A stretch of 64,000 nucleotides of DNA from Cellulomonas cellasea (GCF_006538745.1 NZ_BJLR01000033.1:103930-167929), one strand, 5' to 3'. Shown: positions 41,724-50,750, counted from the first letter of the stretch. The notes: generated from the letters alone by a model not told the origin. Program-made: numbers and translations.

Positions 41724-43586
41724 TCAGCTCGTGGCGGACTCCTCAGGCTCCGGCTCCTCGGAGGACGGGCCCTCGAGGGTGTCCTCCGCGCTGATCTCCC
41801 AGTCCCAGTAGTTCCAGAAGATGGTCGGCGACAGCGCGATCGTCGAGACGCCCTGCAGGACGTCACGCTTCGCGACGACACCCGGGAACTGGAAGATGTT
41901 GACGCCGAACGCGTCGGCGTTGAGCTGCTTCTCGATGTTCGTCGTCAGCTCCGTCTCCTTCTCCGGGTCCGTGTTCGTCGACATCTCCTTGTACCAGGCG
42001 TCGACCTTCTCGTTCGAGTAGCCGCCGTAGTTGTTCAGGCCGCCTGTGATGTAGTTCGCCTCGGAGTTCAGGGCGAACGTGTTGGTCGACTGCCAGCCGA
42101 AAAGCGCCGCGTCGTACGTGCCGGCGCCGAGCTCCGAGCCCCACTTGTCGTTGCCGTTGTCGATCACGTTGAAGCCGGCCTGCGTCGCCGAGGCGCGGAT
42201 GAGCTCGAACTCGTTGGCGCGACGGACGTTCGACTTGCCGTAGAGGAAGCGCACGTCCACGGGGGTCGTGACGCCGGCCTCGGCGAGCAGCGCCTGGGCG
42301 CCCGGGATGTCGACCTCGGCCCACGCCTCGGAGCCGTTGCCCTCGACGACCTGGTCGTACGAGGGCGAGCCCGGGACGACGGTGAAGGAGTCACGCGTGA
42401 CGGCGTCCTCCTGCAGCGGCTTGATGAGCTTCTCGATGATCTCCTGGCGCGGGATCGTCTTGAGGAACGCCTCGCGGACCTTGCGGGCCTTCTCGGCGTC
42501 GCCGCCGTAGGTCGCCGGGTCGAACGGGCCGCCGTTGTTGAACGTGAGGTCCACGTGCTCGTACGTGCCCTCGGCACCCGTCGTGTAGGTCACGCCCTCG
42601 ATCGTGTCGAGCGTCGCGAGGACGTCGACCGAGGACTGCGGCGCGATGAGGTCGACCTCGCCGTTCTGGAGAGCGGTGACCGACGCCAGCGGGTCCTCGG
42701 TGTAGCGGAGCGTGATGCTCTGGACCTTGGGCTTGGGGCCCCACTCGTAGTCGTCGCGCGCCGTGACCGTGAGGTACTGGTTCTCGACGAAGTCCGTGAG
42801 GACGTAGGCGCCGGACGAGAGGTACATGCGCTCGTCCTCGGGCATCGAGGAGTAGTTGAAGCCGTTGTTCCACGTCTCCGACATGGGAGCGAGGGCTTCC
42901 TTGTCGTTGTCCGTGAACGCGTCGATGACGGCCTGCTTGGCCTCCTCGGCGTCCTCGATGCCGAGCGCGATGCCCCCGAGGGCGTGCGCGGCGACGGGCG
43001 GGATGTTGAACGAGACCTCCCAGTCGGAGCGCGGCTCGGAGTAGACGAGCGTGAGCGAGCGACCGTCGTCGCCGATCTCCGGGGTCTCCTTGACCAGGTT
43101 CATCGCGGGCGACGAGCTGTCGAAGTAGACCTCGCCGCCGGCGTCGACGGTGCCGTCCTCGGCGGTCTCGACCGCGTCGCCACCGACGGTGTCGAAGGTG
43201 TCGTTCTGCGCGCCCCAGTACATGAGCAGGTCAGCGGCGTCGACCGCGACGCCGTCCGACCAGGTCACGCCCTCGGCGACGGTGTACTTGACGGTGAACG
43301 GGTCCTCGGAGACGACCTCGTACGTGCCGACCTCTTCGTTCTTCGCGAGGTTCAGGTCCTCGTCGTAGTAGTTGAAGTACGAGCTCGTCAGGTAGATCAC
43401 GTTGGCGTTCGCCGTCGCGTTGCCGTTCGCCGTGAGGTTGTTCTGCGAGCGGAAGGGCTCGTTCCAGCCGACGTTGACCGAGGTGTCCTCGACGATCTCG
43501 CTGGCTTCCGGGCCGGCGCACGCGCCGAGCACGAGCGCTCCGGTGGCCGCGACCGCGACCACGGCGCTCATTCGCCTGATCTTCAC
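41724..43586 (-). CDS. Peptide ABC transporter substrate-binding lipoprotein (SBP family 5, LpqW/OppA-like)
   Basis: Extracytoplasmic peptide-binding lipoprotein of 620 residues. The GTG start at 43586 follows a perfect AGGAGGAAC. Signal peptide with LGAC lipobox, lipidated Cys23. The SBP_bac_5 body shows TVKYTVAEGVTWSDGVAVDAADLLMYW, the SVTALQNGEVDLIAPQSS block and KVREAFLKTIPRQEI. C-terminal acidic tail EGPSSEEPEPEESATS. First gene of the opp unit. In mycobacteria the gene beside typA is lpqW, a member of the same fold family implicated in mannolipid synthesis, so a non-transport role is a minor alternative; the complete permease and ATPase set favours transport. Confidence 0.92.
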   Translation of the reverse strand: MKIRRMSAVVAVAATGALVLGACAGPEASEIVEDTSVNVGWNEPFRSQNNLTANGNATANANVIYLTSSYFNYYDEDLNLAKNEEVGTYEVVSEDPFTVKYTVAEGVTWSDGVAVDAADLLMYWGAQNDTFDTVGGDAVETAEDGTVDAGGEVYFDSSSPAMNLVKETPEIGDDGRSLTLVYSEPRSDWEVSFNIPPVAAHALGGIALGIEDAEEAKQAVIDAFTDNDKEALAPMSETWNNGFNYSSMPEDERMYLSSGAYVLTDFVENQYLTVTARDDYEWGPKPKVQSITLRYTEDPLASVTALQNGEVDLIAPQSSVDVLATLDTIEGVTYTTGAEGTYEHVDLTFNNGGPFDPATYGGDAEKARKVREAFLKTIPRQEIIEKLIKPLQEDAVTRDSFTVVPGSPSYDQVVEGNGSEAWAEVDIPGAQALLAEAGVTTPVDVRFLYGKSNVRRANEFELIRASATQAGFNVIDNGNDKWGSELGAGTYDAALFGWQSTNTFALNSEANYITGGLNNYGGYSNEKVDAWYKEMSTNTDPEKETELTTNIEKQLNADAFGVNIFQFPGVVAKRDVLQGVSTIALSPTIFWNYWDWEISAEDTLEGPSSEEPEPEESATS

Positions 43587-44036
43587 TGTTCCTCCTGAAA
43601 AGGTGGCGCACTCCTGCGGGGCGGGTGAGGGGGCGCCGTCGTTCCGGCTGGTGCCGTCCCGCCCGCGGGTCGTGCTGCCGTGGGATGTGGTCACGCTAAC
43701 CAAGCGACTCACGACAAACGGGGCGCCGTTGCCCCGGACCCCCGATCGTTACCCGATTGATACTGGCCGGTAGTGTCCACTATACGAGACCAACGCCGCG
43801 GAAACATGGGAGAAACGTTCCGGACGCGCGCGTGAGACACCCGCGACCCCGCACCGGCCCGCGGTGTTCGCCCTGCTCAGTGGCCGGAGCACGGCCCCCA
43901 GTGTGATAGAGAACCCGGCACTTCGCGCGCGGTGCGCTCCCCCGCCGCCCCTTCGCGACGCCGCACGGGCCCCACGCAGCCCCCCGGCGCACCGCTCGCC
44001 GTGCCGGACGGGACGGACGTGGCTAGCGTCGCCGGG
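43587..44036. promoter_or_regulatory. 450-bp divergent promoter region between opp binding protein and YidD-like gene
   Basis: No gene is visible. The AT-richest patch (43745-43790) holds two overlapping hints: on plus, TTGATA (43757-43762) and TATACG (43781-43786) with an 18-bp spacer; on minus, TATAGT (43784 to 43779) as a -10 for the opp operon, about 195 bp before its start. An inverted repeat TAGTG-TC-CACTA (43771-43782) overlaps both and may be an operator. Confidence 0.4.
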
Positions 44037-44315
44037 ATGACTCCCGTGTCCCGCGCGGTCGACGCGCTCATCGGTCAGTACCAGGTCCGCCTCTCGCCCC
44101 GGAAGGGCTACTCGTGCGCGCACCGCGTGGCGCACGGCGGCGCGTCGTGCTCCGGCGCGGTGCGCGAGCTCGTCCGCGGCCGGGGCGTCGCGCGCGCGCT
44201 CGTGCCCACCGTGACGCGGTTCGTGGCGTGCTACCAGGCGGCCCGCCTCCTCATGGCCAGCGACGTCAGCGGCGTGTGCTGCTGCGGGCCGATCCCCATC
44301 CCGTTCCGCTTCTGA
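44037..44315 (+). CDS. YidD-like membrane protein insertion efficiency factor, divergent Cys-rich form
   Basis: A 92-residue basic protein. AVDALIGQYQVRLSPRKGYSCAHRVAHGGASCSGAVRE matches the YidD layout (YQ-x3-SP-x-KG-x2-C, then S-C-S), though the usual PTCS-x-Y block is replaced by a CAHRVAHGGASCS variant. A second half with ALVPTVTRFVACYQAARLL and an unusual tail GVCCCGPIPIPF follow; the latter has three adjacent cysteines. ATG at 44037 fits the frame. The standard yidD lies in the rpmH-rnpA-yidC cluster, so this is probably a separate paralogue. Its role in membrane insertion is inference. Confidence 0.6.
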   Translation: MTPVSRAVDALIGQYQVRLSPRKGYSCAHRVAHGGASCSGAVRELVRGRGVARALVPTVTRFVACYQAARLLMASDVSGVCCCGPIPIPFRF

Positions 44316-44443
44316 CCTCAGCGTTCGCCGCGCCGCGTCTTCGGGACCGGTCCGCCCGCTCGGGTGGACAGCCGCCCAGGACCGGAGCATGGTGAGGACA
44401 GGCGGAGGCAGCCCGCCGCTGGATCCACGACGAGGTGGTGACC

Positions 44444-45772
44444 ATGGCGCGACTCTCGGACGCCCCGATGTCACGGCGTCAGGTGCTCGGGCTCGGTGCG
44501 CTCGCGGCAGGGGCCGGCTTCGGGCTCAGCGCCTGCGGCTCCCCCGTGCCGCTCGCGTCCTCCGGGCCCGCTCTGGACGGCGAGTACACGGGCCCGCCCG
44601 TGCAGCTCGAGTACTGGAACGGGTTCACGGGCGGTGACGGGCCCGCGATGCGGGAGATCGTCGCGCGGTTCAACGAGAGCCAGGACCTCATCCGCGTCCG
44701 CATGAACGTCGTGCAGTGGGCGCAGTACTACCAGCGCGTCGTCGCCGCGGTGCACGCCGGCAAGGGCCCGGACATCGGCGCGATGCACGTCGAGCAGCTC
44801 GCGACCCAGGCCGCGCGGCAGACGATCGCCCCGCTCACGGAGATCGTCGACGAGCTCGGCGTGAGCGAGGAGGAGTACCCCACCGAGGTGTGGGAACGCG
44901 GGATGTACGCCGGGGAGCGGTACGGGATCCCGTTCGACGTCCACTCCCTCGCGTCGTACGCGAACCTCGACGTGCTCGAGTCCAACGGCGTCCGCGGCCT
45001 GCCCGAGGCCCGCCAGGACTTCGAGGCGAGCCTCGCGACCCTCGTCGGCGCCGGTGTCGAGAGCCCCTTCTGGGTGCCGAACCGGTGGCCCGCGCACCTC
45101 ATCTTCCTGTCGCTGCTCTGGCAGTTCGGCGGTGAGCCCTACTCCGAGGACGGCAGCACCGCGACGTTCGACAGCGAGGCCGGCGTCGCGGCGCTGCAGT
45201 GGCTCGTGACCCAGATCCAGACGGGCGTGAGCCCCGAGAACGTCGCCCCGGACTCGCAGTACACCGCGTTCAAGAACGGCGAGGGCGCGTACACCTGGGA
45301 CGGCATCTGGCAGATCAACGACCTGCTGACGACGGCGCCCGACCTGCGCTGGGGGCTGTCCCCCATCCCGACGATCGGCGAGCAGCCGGCCGTGTGGGCC
45401 AACTCGCACCAGCTCGTGATGTTCAAGAGCCGCGCCCCGGACGACAACCGGCTGCTCGCGACCAAGACCTTCATGCGCTACCTCGTCGAGAACTCCGAGA
45501 TCTGGTCGCAGGCCGGGATGGTGCCGGCGCGCGCCGCGGCCCGGGAGAGCGAGGAGTTCCTCGCGAGCCCCCAGGCGCCCATCGCCGAGGCTGTGCCGAC
45601 CATGCGGTTCCTGCCGTCGGTCGCCGCGATCGGCGAGGTCCAGGCGCAGACGCTCGAGGTCGGGCTCGCCAACGCGATCCTCGGCCGGCAGTCGCCGCAG
45701 GAGGCGCTCGCCGGCGCCGCGGCGCAGGCCAGCCAGCTCATGCAGTCCAACCTGCGGAAGTTCGAGGGGTGA
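44444..45772 (+). CDS. Sugar ABC transporter substrate-binding lipoprotein (Tat-type signal)
   Basis: CUT1-type binding protein of 442 residues. ATG at 44444 (GTGs at 44435 and 44438 are alternatives). The signal has a twin-arginine SRRQVLGLG (residues 10-18) and lipobox LSAC with Cys31, so it is probably a Tat-exported lipoprotein. The body shows VQLEYWNGFTGGDGPAMREIVARFNESQD, GKGPDIGAMHVEQLA, and NGEGAYTWDGIWQIND, typical of family 1 solute-binding proteins. It starts a four-gene unit with two permeases and a GH43 enzyme, so the ligand is probably an arabinose- or xylose-containing oligosaccharide. Confidence 0.92.
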   Translation: MARLSDAPMSRRQVLGLGALAAGAGFGLSACGSPVPLASSGPALDGEYTGPPVQLEYWNGFTGGDGPAMREIVARFNESQDLIRVRMNVVQWAQYYQRVVAAVHAGKGPDIGAMHVEQLATQAARQTIAPLTEIVDELGVSEEEYPTEVWERGMYAGERYGIPFDVHSLASYANLDVLESNGVRGLPEARQDFEASLATLVGAGVESPFWVPNRWPAHLIFLSLLWQFGGEPYSEDGSTATFDSEAGVAALQWLVTQIQTGVSPENVAPDSQYTAFKNGEGAYTWDGIWQINDLLTTAPDLRWGLSPIPTIGEQPAVWANSHQLVMFKSRAPDDNRLLATKTFMRYLVENSEIWSQAGMVPARAAARESEEFLASPQAPIAEAVPTMRFLPSVAAIGEVQAQTLEVGLANAILGRQSPQEALAGAAAQASQLMQSNLRKFEG

Positions 45773-45782
45773 GGGGGAGGTC

Positions 45783-46781
45783 ATGGCCGACATCGCCGTA
45801 GGGCGCCGTCAGGGCGTCGCCGCACGGGCCACCACGGACACCGCAGCGCGCAGCGCGACCGCGAGCACCCACCAGCGGGACAACCGCGACGGGTGGCTCT
45901 TCCTCGCGCCCTACCTCGTGCTGTTCACGGTCTTCGTGCTCCTGCCGCTCGGCTGGGGCATCTGGATCAGCCTGCACGACTACGACTACACGCTCCCCGA
46001 CAAGCCGTTCGTCGGGTTCGACAACTACGCCGGGCTGCTCACGGGCGACTCGGCGTTCGCGGCGACGTTCTGGCAGGCGATGCGCGGGACCGGGATCTTC
46101 ACGCTCGCGTCCGTCCCGCTGCTGCTCGTCCTGCCGCTGCTCGTCGCGCTGATGATGAACCTGAAGTTCAAGGGGCGGAACTTCTTCCGGGCCATCTACT
46201 TCGCGCCGTACGTGCTCGGGGTCGCCGTCGTCGCGGTGCTGTGGCGCTACCTGCTCGACACCAACATCGGGCTCGTCAACCAGTACCTCGGGGCCGTCGG
46301 GCTCGACTCGACGATCCCGTGGCTCACGCAGCTCCCGTGGGGCTGGATCTCGCTCGTCGGCGTGACGGTCTGGTGGACCATCGGGTTCAACGCCGTCATC
46401 TACCTGGCGGCGCTCCAGGACATCTCCCCCGAGCTCTACGAGGCCGCGAAGATGGACGGCGCGAGCGCGCTCCAGCGGTTCCGCAACGTCACGCTCCCCG
46501 GCCTGCGGCCCGTGCTGCTCTTCGTCACGAGCGTCACGATCATCGCGAGCGTCAACATGTTCGGGCAGAGCTTCCTGATGACGCAGGGCGGCCCGGGCAC
46601 CGAGACCCGCACCGCGATCTACCAGATCGCCGACACCGGCCTGACGAACTTCAACTCCGGCATGGCGTCGGCGATGTCGATGATCTTCACGGTGTTCCTG
46701 GCGATCGTCTCGATCCTCGTGTTCGTGCTGTTCCGCGAGCGCGAGGCCAAGCGCAGCACCACGACGGAAGGGGATGCGTGA
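45783..46781 (+). CDS. Sugar ABC transporter permease, MalF/LacF type
   Basis: First permease of the CUT1 importer, 332 residues. About 35 polar residues, then NRDGWLFLAPYLVLFTVFVLLPLGWGIWISLHDYD (helix 1) and five further helices. The EAA loop is YEAAKMDGASALQRFRNVTLPGLRPVLLF. FGQSFLMTQGGPGTETRT is the family's C-terminal signature. ATG at 45783 follows GAGGGGGAGG. The stop overlaps the next ATG (TGATG at 46779-46783). Confidence 0.95.
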   Translation: MADIAVGRRQGVAARATTDTAARSATASTHQRDNRDGWLFLAPYLVLFTVFVLLPLGWGIWISLHDYDYTLPDKPFVGFDNYAGLLTGDSAFAATFWQAMRGTGIFTLASVPLLLVLPLLVALMMNLKFKGRNFFRAIYFAPYVLGVAVVAVLWRYLLDTNIGLVNQYLGAVGLDSTIPWLTQLPWGWISLVGVTVWWTIGFNAVIYLAALQDISPELYEAAKMDGASALQRFRNVTLPGLRPVLLFVTSVTIIASVNMFGQSFLMTQGGPGTETRTAIYQIADTGLTNFNSGMASAMSMIFTVFLAIVSILVFVLFREREAKRSTTTEGDA

Positions 46782-47665
46782 TGGCCGTCGCCGCAACCAC
46801 CACCCGGCGGGACCGCCCCGTGCGGCCCGACTCGCGCAGCGGCAACGGCGCGACCCGGACGCTCGTCTACGTCGCGCTCGGCGTGCTGAGCCTGCTGTTC
46901 ATCTCCCCGCTGATCTACATGGTGTCCACGTCGTTCAAGACGACCGCCGACGCCGCCGCGGCGAACCCCCAGTGGGTCCCCGCGGACCCGACCCTCCAGG
47001 CGTACGAGTCGGTGCTCACGACCGAGGGCACCCCCGTCCTGCGCTGGCTGCTCAACAGCCTCGGGTCGGCGACGCTCCAGACCCTGCTCGTGCTGGTCAC
47101 CGCGTCGATGGCCGCGTACGCGCTCGCCCGGATCGACTTCACGGGCAAGCGCTGGATCTTCGGGCTCATCATCGCGACCCTCTTCGTGCCGCCCGTGATC
47201 CTGCTCATCCCGAACTACCTGATCGTCGGGCGGCTCGGCTGGCTCGACACGCTGCTCGCGGTCGTCGTGCCCGGCGCCGCCGGGGCCTTCGGGGTGTTCT
47301 TCCTGCGGCAGTTCTTCCTGAGCCTGCCCATGGAGCTCGAGGAGGCCGCGTTCATCGACGGCGCGACGCGCTGGCGCACGTTCCGGCAGATCATCCTGCC
47401 GCTGTCCCGCCCCGCGCTCGTGACGCTCGCGCTGCTGTCGTTCCTGACGAACTGGAACGACTTCCTGTGGCCCGTCTACGTGCTGTTCTCCCCCGAGAAC
47501 CAGACGCTGCCCGCGGGCCTGTCGACGCTGCAGAACGCGAACGCCGTGCGCTACGACCTGCTCATGGCGGGTGCGGTCATCGCGAGCGTGCCCGTGCTGC
47601 TCATCTACATGGCGGCGCAGCGGTACGTCGTCGAGGGCGTCGGGCGCGCCGGGCTCAAGGGATGA
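46781..47665 (+). CDS. Sugar ABC transporter permease, MalG type
   Basis: Second CUT1 permease, 294 residues, six helices beginning TLVYVALGVLSLLFISPLIYMVSTSFK. The EAA loop is LEEAAFIDGATRWRTFRQIILPLSRPALVT, and LTNWNDFLWPVYVLFSPENQTLPAGL is characteristic. ATG at 46781 overlaps the preceding stop; its own stop overlaps the GH43 ATG (ATGA). No ATPase gene is in the cluster, so a shared MsiK/MalK-type ATPase encoded elsewhere must power it. Confidence 0.95.
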   Translation: MAVAATTTRRDRPVRPDSRSGNGATRTLVYVALGVLSLLFISPLIYMVSTSFKTTADAAAANPQWVPADPTLQAYESVLTTEGTPVLRWLLNSLGSATLQTLLVLVTASMAAYALARIDFTGKRWIFGLIIATLFVPPVILLIPNYLIVGRLGWLDTLLAVVVPGAAGAFGVFFLRQFFLSLPMELEEAAFIDGATRWRTFRQIILPLSRPALVTLALLSFLTNWNDFLWPVYVLFSPENQTLPAGLSTLQNANAVRYDLLMAGAVIASVPVLLIYMAAQRYVVEGVGRAGLKG

Positions 47666-48684
47666 CGGCGGGCACGACCGGAGCTGCCGGGTCGCCCGGC
47701 GGGTCCGGGGCCTCGGGGGTGCCCGGGCCGGTGCGTGAGTACACCAACCCCGTGTGGGACGGCTACTTCGCGGACCCGTTCGTGCTGCGCGCCGGCGGCC
47801 GGTTCTGGGCGTTCGGGACCGGCGGCGGCGAGCACGCGCAGGAGCTGATCGGCCTCGTGTCCGACGACCTGGTCACCTGGGAGCCGCACGGTCCGGTGCT
47901 CGACCCCGCGACCGTGCCGGACGGCCGCCCGCACCACTGGGCGCCCGAGGTGATCGAGCACGAGGGGCAGTACGTCCTGTACTACTCGGCGGGGCTCTAC
48001 GACACGGGGCACCGGATCCGCGCCGCCGTGTCCGACCACCCCGGCGGGCCCTACCGCGACCAGGGCGTCGACCTCACCGCGGGCGAGCCGTTCGCGATCG
48101 ACCCGCACCCGTTCCGCGACGAGGACGGCACGCTCTACCTCTTCTACTGCGTCGACCGCCTCGAGGGCGAGCGGGTCGGCACGGTCGTCGTCGTCGACCG
48201 CCTCGTCAGCCCGACGCAGCTCGCGGGCGAGCCCCGACCCGTCGTGACGGCGTCGAGCGACTGGCAGCTCTTCCTCGCGGGGCGCTCGATGTACGACGCG
48301 GTGCACGACTGGTACACGTGCGAGGGCGCCTTCTGCGTCCGTCGCGGCGGGCGGTACTGGTGCCTGTACTCGGGCGGGAACTGGCAGAAGGAGAGCTACG
48401 GCGTCGCGGCGGCGTCGGCCCCGCACCCGCTCGGGCCGTGGACCGAGGAGCCCGGCGATCTGCCGACAGTCGTGCGGACCACCCCGCCGACGATCGGGCC
48501 GGGGCACGCGAGCGTCGTGACGGACGACGACGGTCAGGACTGGCTCGTCTACCACGCGTGGGACGTCGGCGGCGAGGCGCGGCGGATCTGCCTCGACCCG
48601 CTCGACTGGACGGCGTCCGGGCCGGTGTGCCGGGGGCCGAGCGCGGAGCCGCGACCCGCACCCGCGGTGCGCGACCTCGGCTGA
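47662..48684 (+). CDS. Glycoside hydrolase family 43 protein
   Basis: Predicted arabinofuranosidase/xylosidase-type five-bladed beta-propeller enzyme, 340 residues, no signal peptide, hence probably cytoplasmic and acting on imported oligosaccharides. Catalytic triad is visible: general base Asp38 in GYFADPFVL, pKa modulator Asp147 in AIDPHPF, acid Glu221 in CEGAF. WAPEVIEHEGQYVLYYSA and RYWCLYSGGNWQ are family-typical. The start overlaps the permease stop, tying it to the CUT1 importer. Exact linkage specificity cannot be told. Confidence 0.9.
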   Translation: MTAGTTGAAGSPGGSGASGVPGPVREYTNPVWDGYFADPFVLRAGGRFWAFGTGGGEHAQELIGLVSDDLVTWEPHGPVLDPATVPDGRPHHWAPEVIEHEGQYVLYYSAGLYDTGHRIRAAVSDHPGGPYRDQGVDLTAGEPFAIDPHPFRDEDGTLYLFYCVDRLEGERVGTVVVVDRLVSPTQLAGEPRPVVTASSDWQLFLAGRSMYDAVHDWYTCEGAFCVRRGGRYWCLYSGGNWQKESYGVAAASAPHPLGPWTEEPGDLPTVVRTTPPTIGPGHASVVTDDDGQDWLVYHAWDVGGEARRICLDPLDWTASGPVCRGPSAEPRPAPAVRDLG

Positions 48685-48716
48685 CGGCCGGCCCCTCGGT
48701 CCTCGGGGCCCGGCCG
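48685..48716. terminator. Bidirectional hairpin between GH43 and SDR genes
   Basis: CGGCCGGCCCC (48685-48695) pairs with GGGGCCCGGCCG (48705-48716) with one bulge and a 9-nt loop. It fills the 34-bp convergent gap between the two stops, so it can serve both genes. Confidence 0.55.
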
Positions 48717-48718
48717 GG

Positions 48719-49537
48719 TCAGCGCCGGAAGCCGCCCTCGGTACTGAGCGTCTGGCCGACAACCCAGCGGCCGTCGTCGCTCGCGAGCCACGCGATGAGC
48801 CGCGCAGGGTCGTCGGGCTCGCCGGCGCTGCCGCCGGGGAAGGCGGCGTGCACCCCGGCGATCCCCGGGTCGGACGTGTCGTCGAGGTAGCCCGTGTTGA
48901 CCGGTCCGGGGTTCACGGTGTTGAGCACGATGCCGCGCTCGGCGAGGTCGGCGGCCACCGACGCCGTGATGCCCGCGAGCGCCGCCTTGGACGTGGCGTA
49001 GGCGATCTGGCCGGACATGGGCCCGAGCAGCTGGCCGGACGTCAGCCAGACGACGCGGCCGCCCGGCCGCCCGTCGTGCTGTGCGGCGAACGCCTGGGTC
49101 GCGAGCAGCGTCGCGCGCGTGTTGACGTGCCAGTGCGCGTCCAGCAGCTCCGCGGAGACGTCCGCGAGGCGGCCGTCGCCCCCGCTGCGCGCGTGGTTGC
49201 AGACGAGCACGTCCAGGTGGCCGAACGCGCGCACGCCGGCGTCGACCAGGGCGGCGGGCGCGGCGGCATCCCCGAGGTCGAGGCTCACGTCGACGAGGCG
49301 CGCGCCGGGTGCGAGCCGCTCCCGCAGCTCCGCGAGCACGTCGGGCAGGTCGTCGCTCCCCCACGGCTGCGTGGCGTCGTGCGGCGCGAAGTGGTGCACG
49401 ACGAGGTCCACGCCCATCGACGCGAGGCGCGCGGCGACCGCGAAGCCGATACCGCGCCGGCGGCTCACGCCGGTCACGACGGCCACCCGGCCGGACATGG
49501 GCAGGGACGGGGACGCGTCGTCGGGCACGTGGGTCAC
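48719..49537 (-). CDS. Short-chain dehydrogenase/reductase
   Basis: Classical SDR oxidoreductase of 272 residues. The NAD(P) motif TGVSRRRGIG lies near residue 22 (TGx3GxG form with GIG). HLDVLVCNHARSGGDG is the NAG-like strand, a catalytic Ser is in WLTSGQLLGPM, and the catalytic YATSK is intact. AERGIVLNTVNPGPVNTGYLDD and WVVGQTLSTEGGF are typical C-terminal features. GTG at 49537 or ATG at 49498 are possible starts; neither has a strong RBS. Basic residues after the first Gly favour NADP. Substrate unknown. Confidence 0.88.
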   Translation of the reverse strand: MTHVPDDASPSLPMSGRVAVVTGVSRRRGIGFAVAARLASMGVDLVVHHFAPHDATQPWGSDDLPDVLAELRERLAPGARLVDVSLDLGDAAAPAALVDAGVRAFGHLDVLVCNHARSGGDGRLADVSAELLDAHWHVNTRATLLATQAFAAQHDGRPGGRVVWLTSGQLLGPMSGQIAYATSKAALAGITASVAADLAERGIVLNTVNPGPVNTGYLDDTSDPGIAGVHAAFPGGSAGEPDDPARLIAWLASDDGRWVVGQTLSTEGGFRR

Positions 49538-49618
49538 GAGCAGCAACCTACGGACGTCCGGCGAGCCCGTCGCGCACATATCCGCTGCGTGCACCGCCCC
49601 GCCGGACGCGCGCCGGGC

Positions 49619-50005
49619 TCACCGGGGCGGGTAGGGCTCCCCGGGCTGCTCGGCCGGCGGCGGCACCGGGGGTGCGTAGCCCGTCGTGGGCTGCTGCGGT
49701 GCCGGCGGGTACGCGGCGGGCGGGGGTGTGGGCGGCGCTGCGGGCGGCGGATAGGCGGCGGCCGGCGGCGGGGCGGCGGCGGGCGGGTACTCGGGTGCGG
49801 GCGGCGGCGGTGCCGCGGGCTGCGCGGGCGCGGCCGGGGCGGTCGTCCGCGCGCTCTTCCAGCCCTCGACGACGGCGCCGCCGAACCCCTTGAGGTCCGA
49901 GCCGAGCCGGCGTACCGACGTGCGCACCTGCGGGTCGTTGACGACCCCGTTCGTGCGGGACACGATCTGCTGGATCGCGTCGGTGAGAGGGTTCGTGCTC
50001 GCCAT
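49619..50005 (-). CDS. Small protein with helical head and proline-rich tail
   Basis: A 128-residue protein; ATG at 50005 follows a strong AGGAGG. Residues 1-52 form a compact domain (MASTNPLTDAIQQIVSRTNG, VRTSVRRLGSDLKGFGGAVVEGWKS), predicted helical and amphipathic. Residues 53-128 are Pro/Ala/Tyr-rich with PPxAYPPA-like repeats, probably disordered and perhaps a polymer- or partner-binding tail. No signal peptide or membrane helix. No family recognised. Confidence 0.7.
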   Translation of the reverse strand: MASTNPLTDAIQQIVSRTNGVVNDPQVRTSVRRLGSDLKGFGGAVVEGWKSARTTAPAAPAQPAAPPPPAPEYPPAAAPPPAAAYPPPAAPPTPPPAAYPPAPQQPTTGYAPPVPPPAEQPGEPYPPR

Positions 50006-50150
50006 GAGTCAGCCTCCTGGTCCGGGTGCGACTCACCGTACCCCGCATACCGGCGCAAACCGACCCTCACCGGCGGCCACGAGCCGCGCGCAGCCGGGCG
50101 TGGGCACGCCGTGCGGCGTGCCGTCGGCGCCCGGTGGCAGGGTGATCCGC

Positions 50151-50750
50151 ATGAGCACCCAGCCCGACCTCAAGGCCGACCTGCACCGGTACCTGCGCGA
50201 GGCGCGCGACTCCCTGCTCGCGAAGCTCGACGGCGTCTCGGAGTACGACGCGCGCCGCCCGCTGACCCCGACCGGGACCAACCTGCTCGGCCTCGTCAAG
50301 CACGTCGCGAGCGTGCAGCTCGGGTACCTCGGCGAGACGTTCGGCCGGCCGGCCGGCGAGCCGCTCCCGTGGGACGACGAGGACGCCGAGCCGAACGCGG
50401 ATATGTGGGCCACCCCGCAGGAGTCCCGCGAGGAGCTCGTGGCGCTCTTCCGGCGCTCCGCCGCGCATGCCGACGCGACCGTCGACGCCCTCCCGGTCGA
50501 CGCCGTCGGCCGCGTGCCGTGGTGGCCCGAGGACCGCAACGAGGTCACGCTGCACCGCGTCCTGGTGCACCTGACCGCCGAGGTCAGCCGGCACGCGGGC
50601 CACGCCGACATCGTGCGCGAGCTCGTCGACGGCTCCGTCGGCCTGCGCGCGCCGAACGACAACCTGCCTGACGTCGACGCCGCGTGGTGGTCGGCGTACC
50701 GCGAGCGGCTCGAGCGGGCGGCGCGCGAGGCGGCCGGCGTGGAGGCCTAG
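50151..50750 (+). CDS. DinB family protein (DUF664)
   Basis: A 199-residue four-helix-bundle metalloprotein-type DinB/YfiT homologue. The DUF664 pattern is clear: DLKADLHRYLREARDSLLAKLDGVSEYDARRPL, then GTNLLGLVKHVASVQLGYLGETFGRP and LHRVLVHLTAEVSRHAGHADIVRELVDG. The three metal His positions (LVKHVA, AGHADI region) are present. ATG at 50151 with AGGGTGAT upstream. Some relatives are thiol-dependent S-transferases using mycothiol, which would fit mshB in this genome, but the activity here is unknown. Confidence 0.88.
   Translation: MSTQPDLKADLHRYLREARDSLLAKLDGVSEYDARRPLTPTGTNLLGLVKHVASVQLGYLGETFGRPAGEPLPWDDEDAEPNADMWATPQESREELVALFRRSAAHADATVDALPVDAVGRVPWWPEDRNEVTLHRVLVHLTAEVSRHAGHADIVRELVDGSVGLRAPNDNLPDVDAAWWSAYRERLERAAREAAGVEA

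Noticed and set aside
44344..44353. GGACCGGTCC palindrome upstream of the sugar ABC operon as a LacI-type operator
   Set aside because: Ten-base GC palindromes are expected by chance at this base composition, and the sequence lacks the LacI-family CG-centred AT-flanked pattern.
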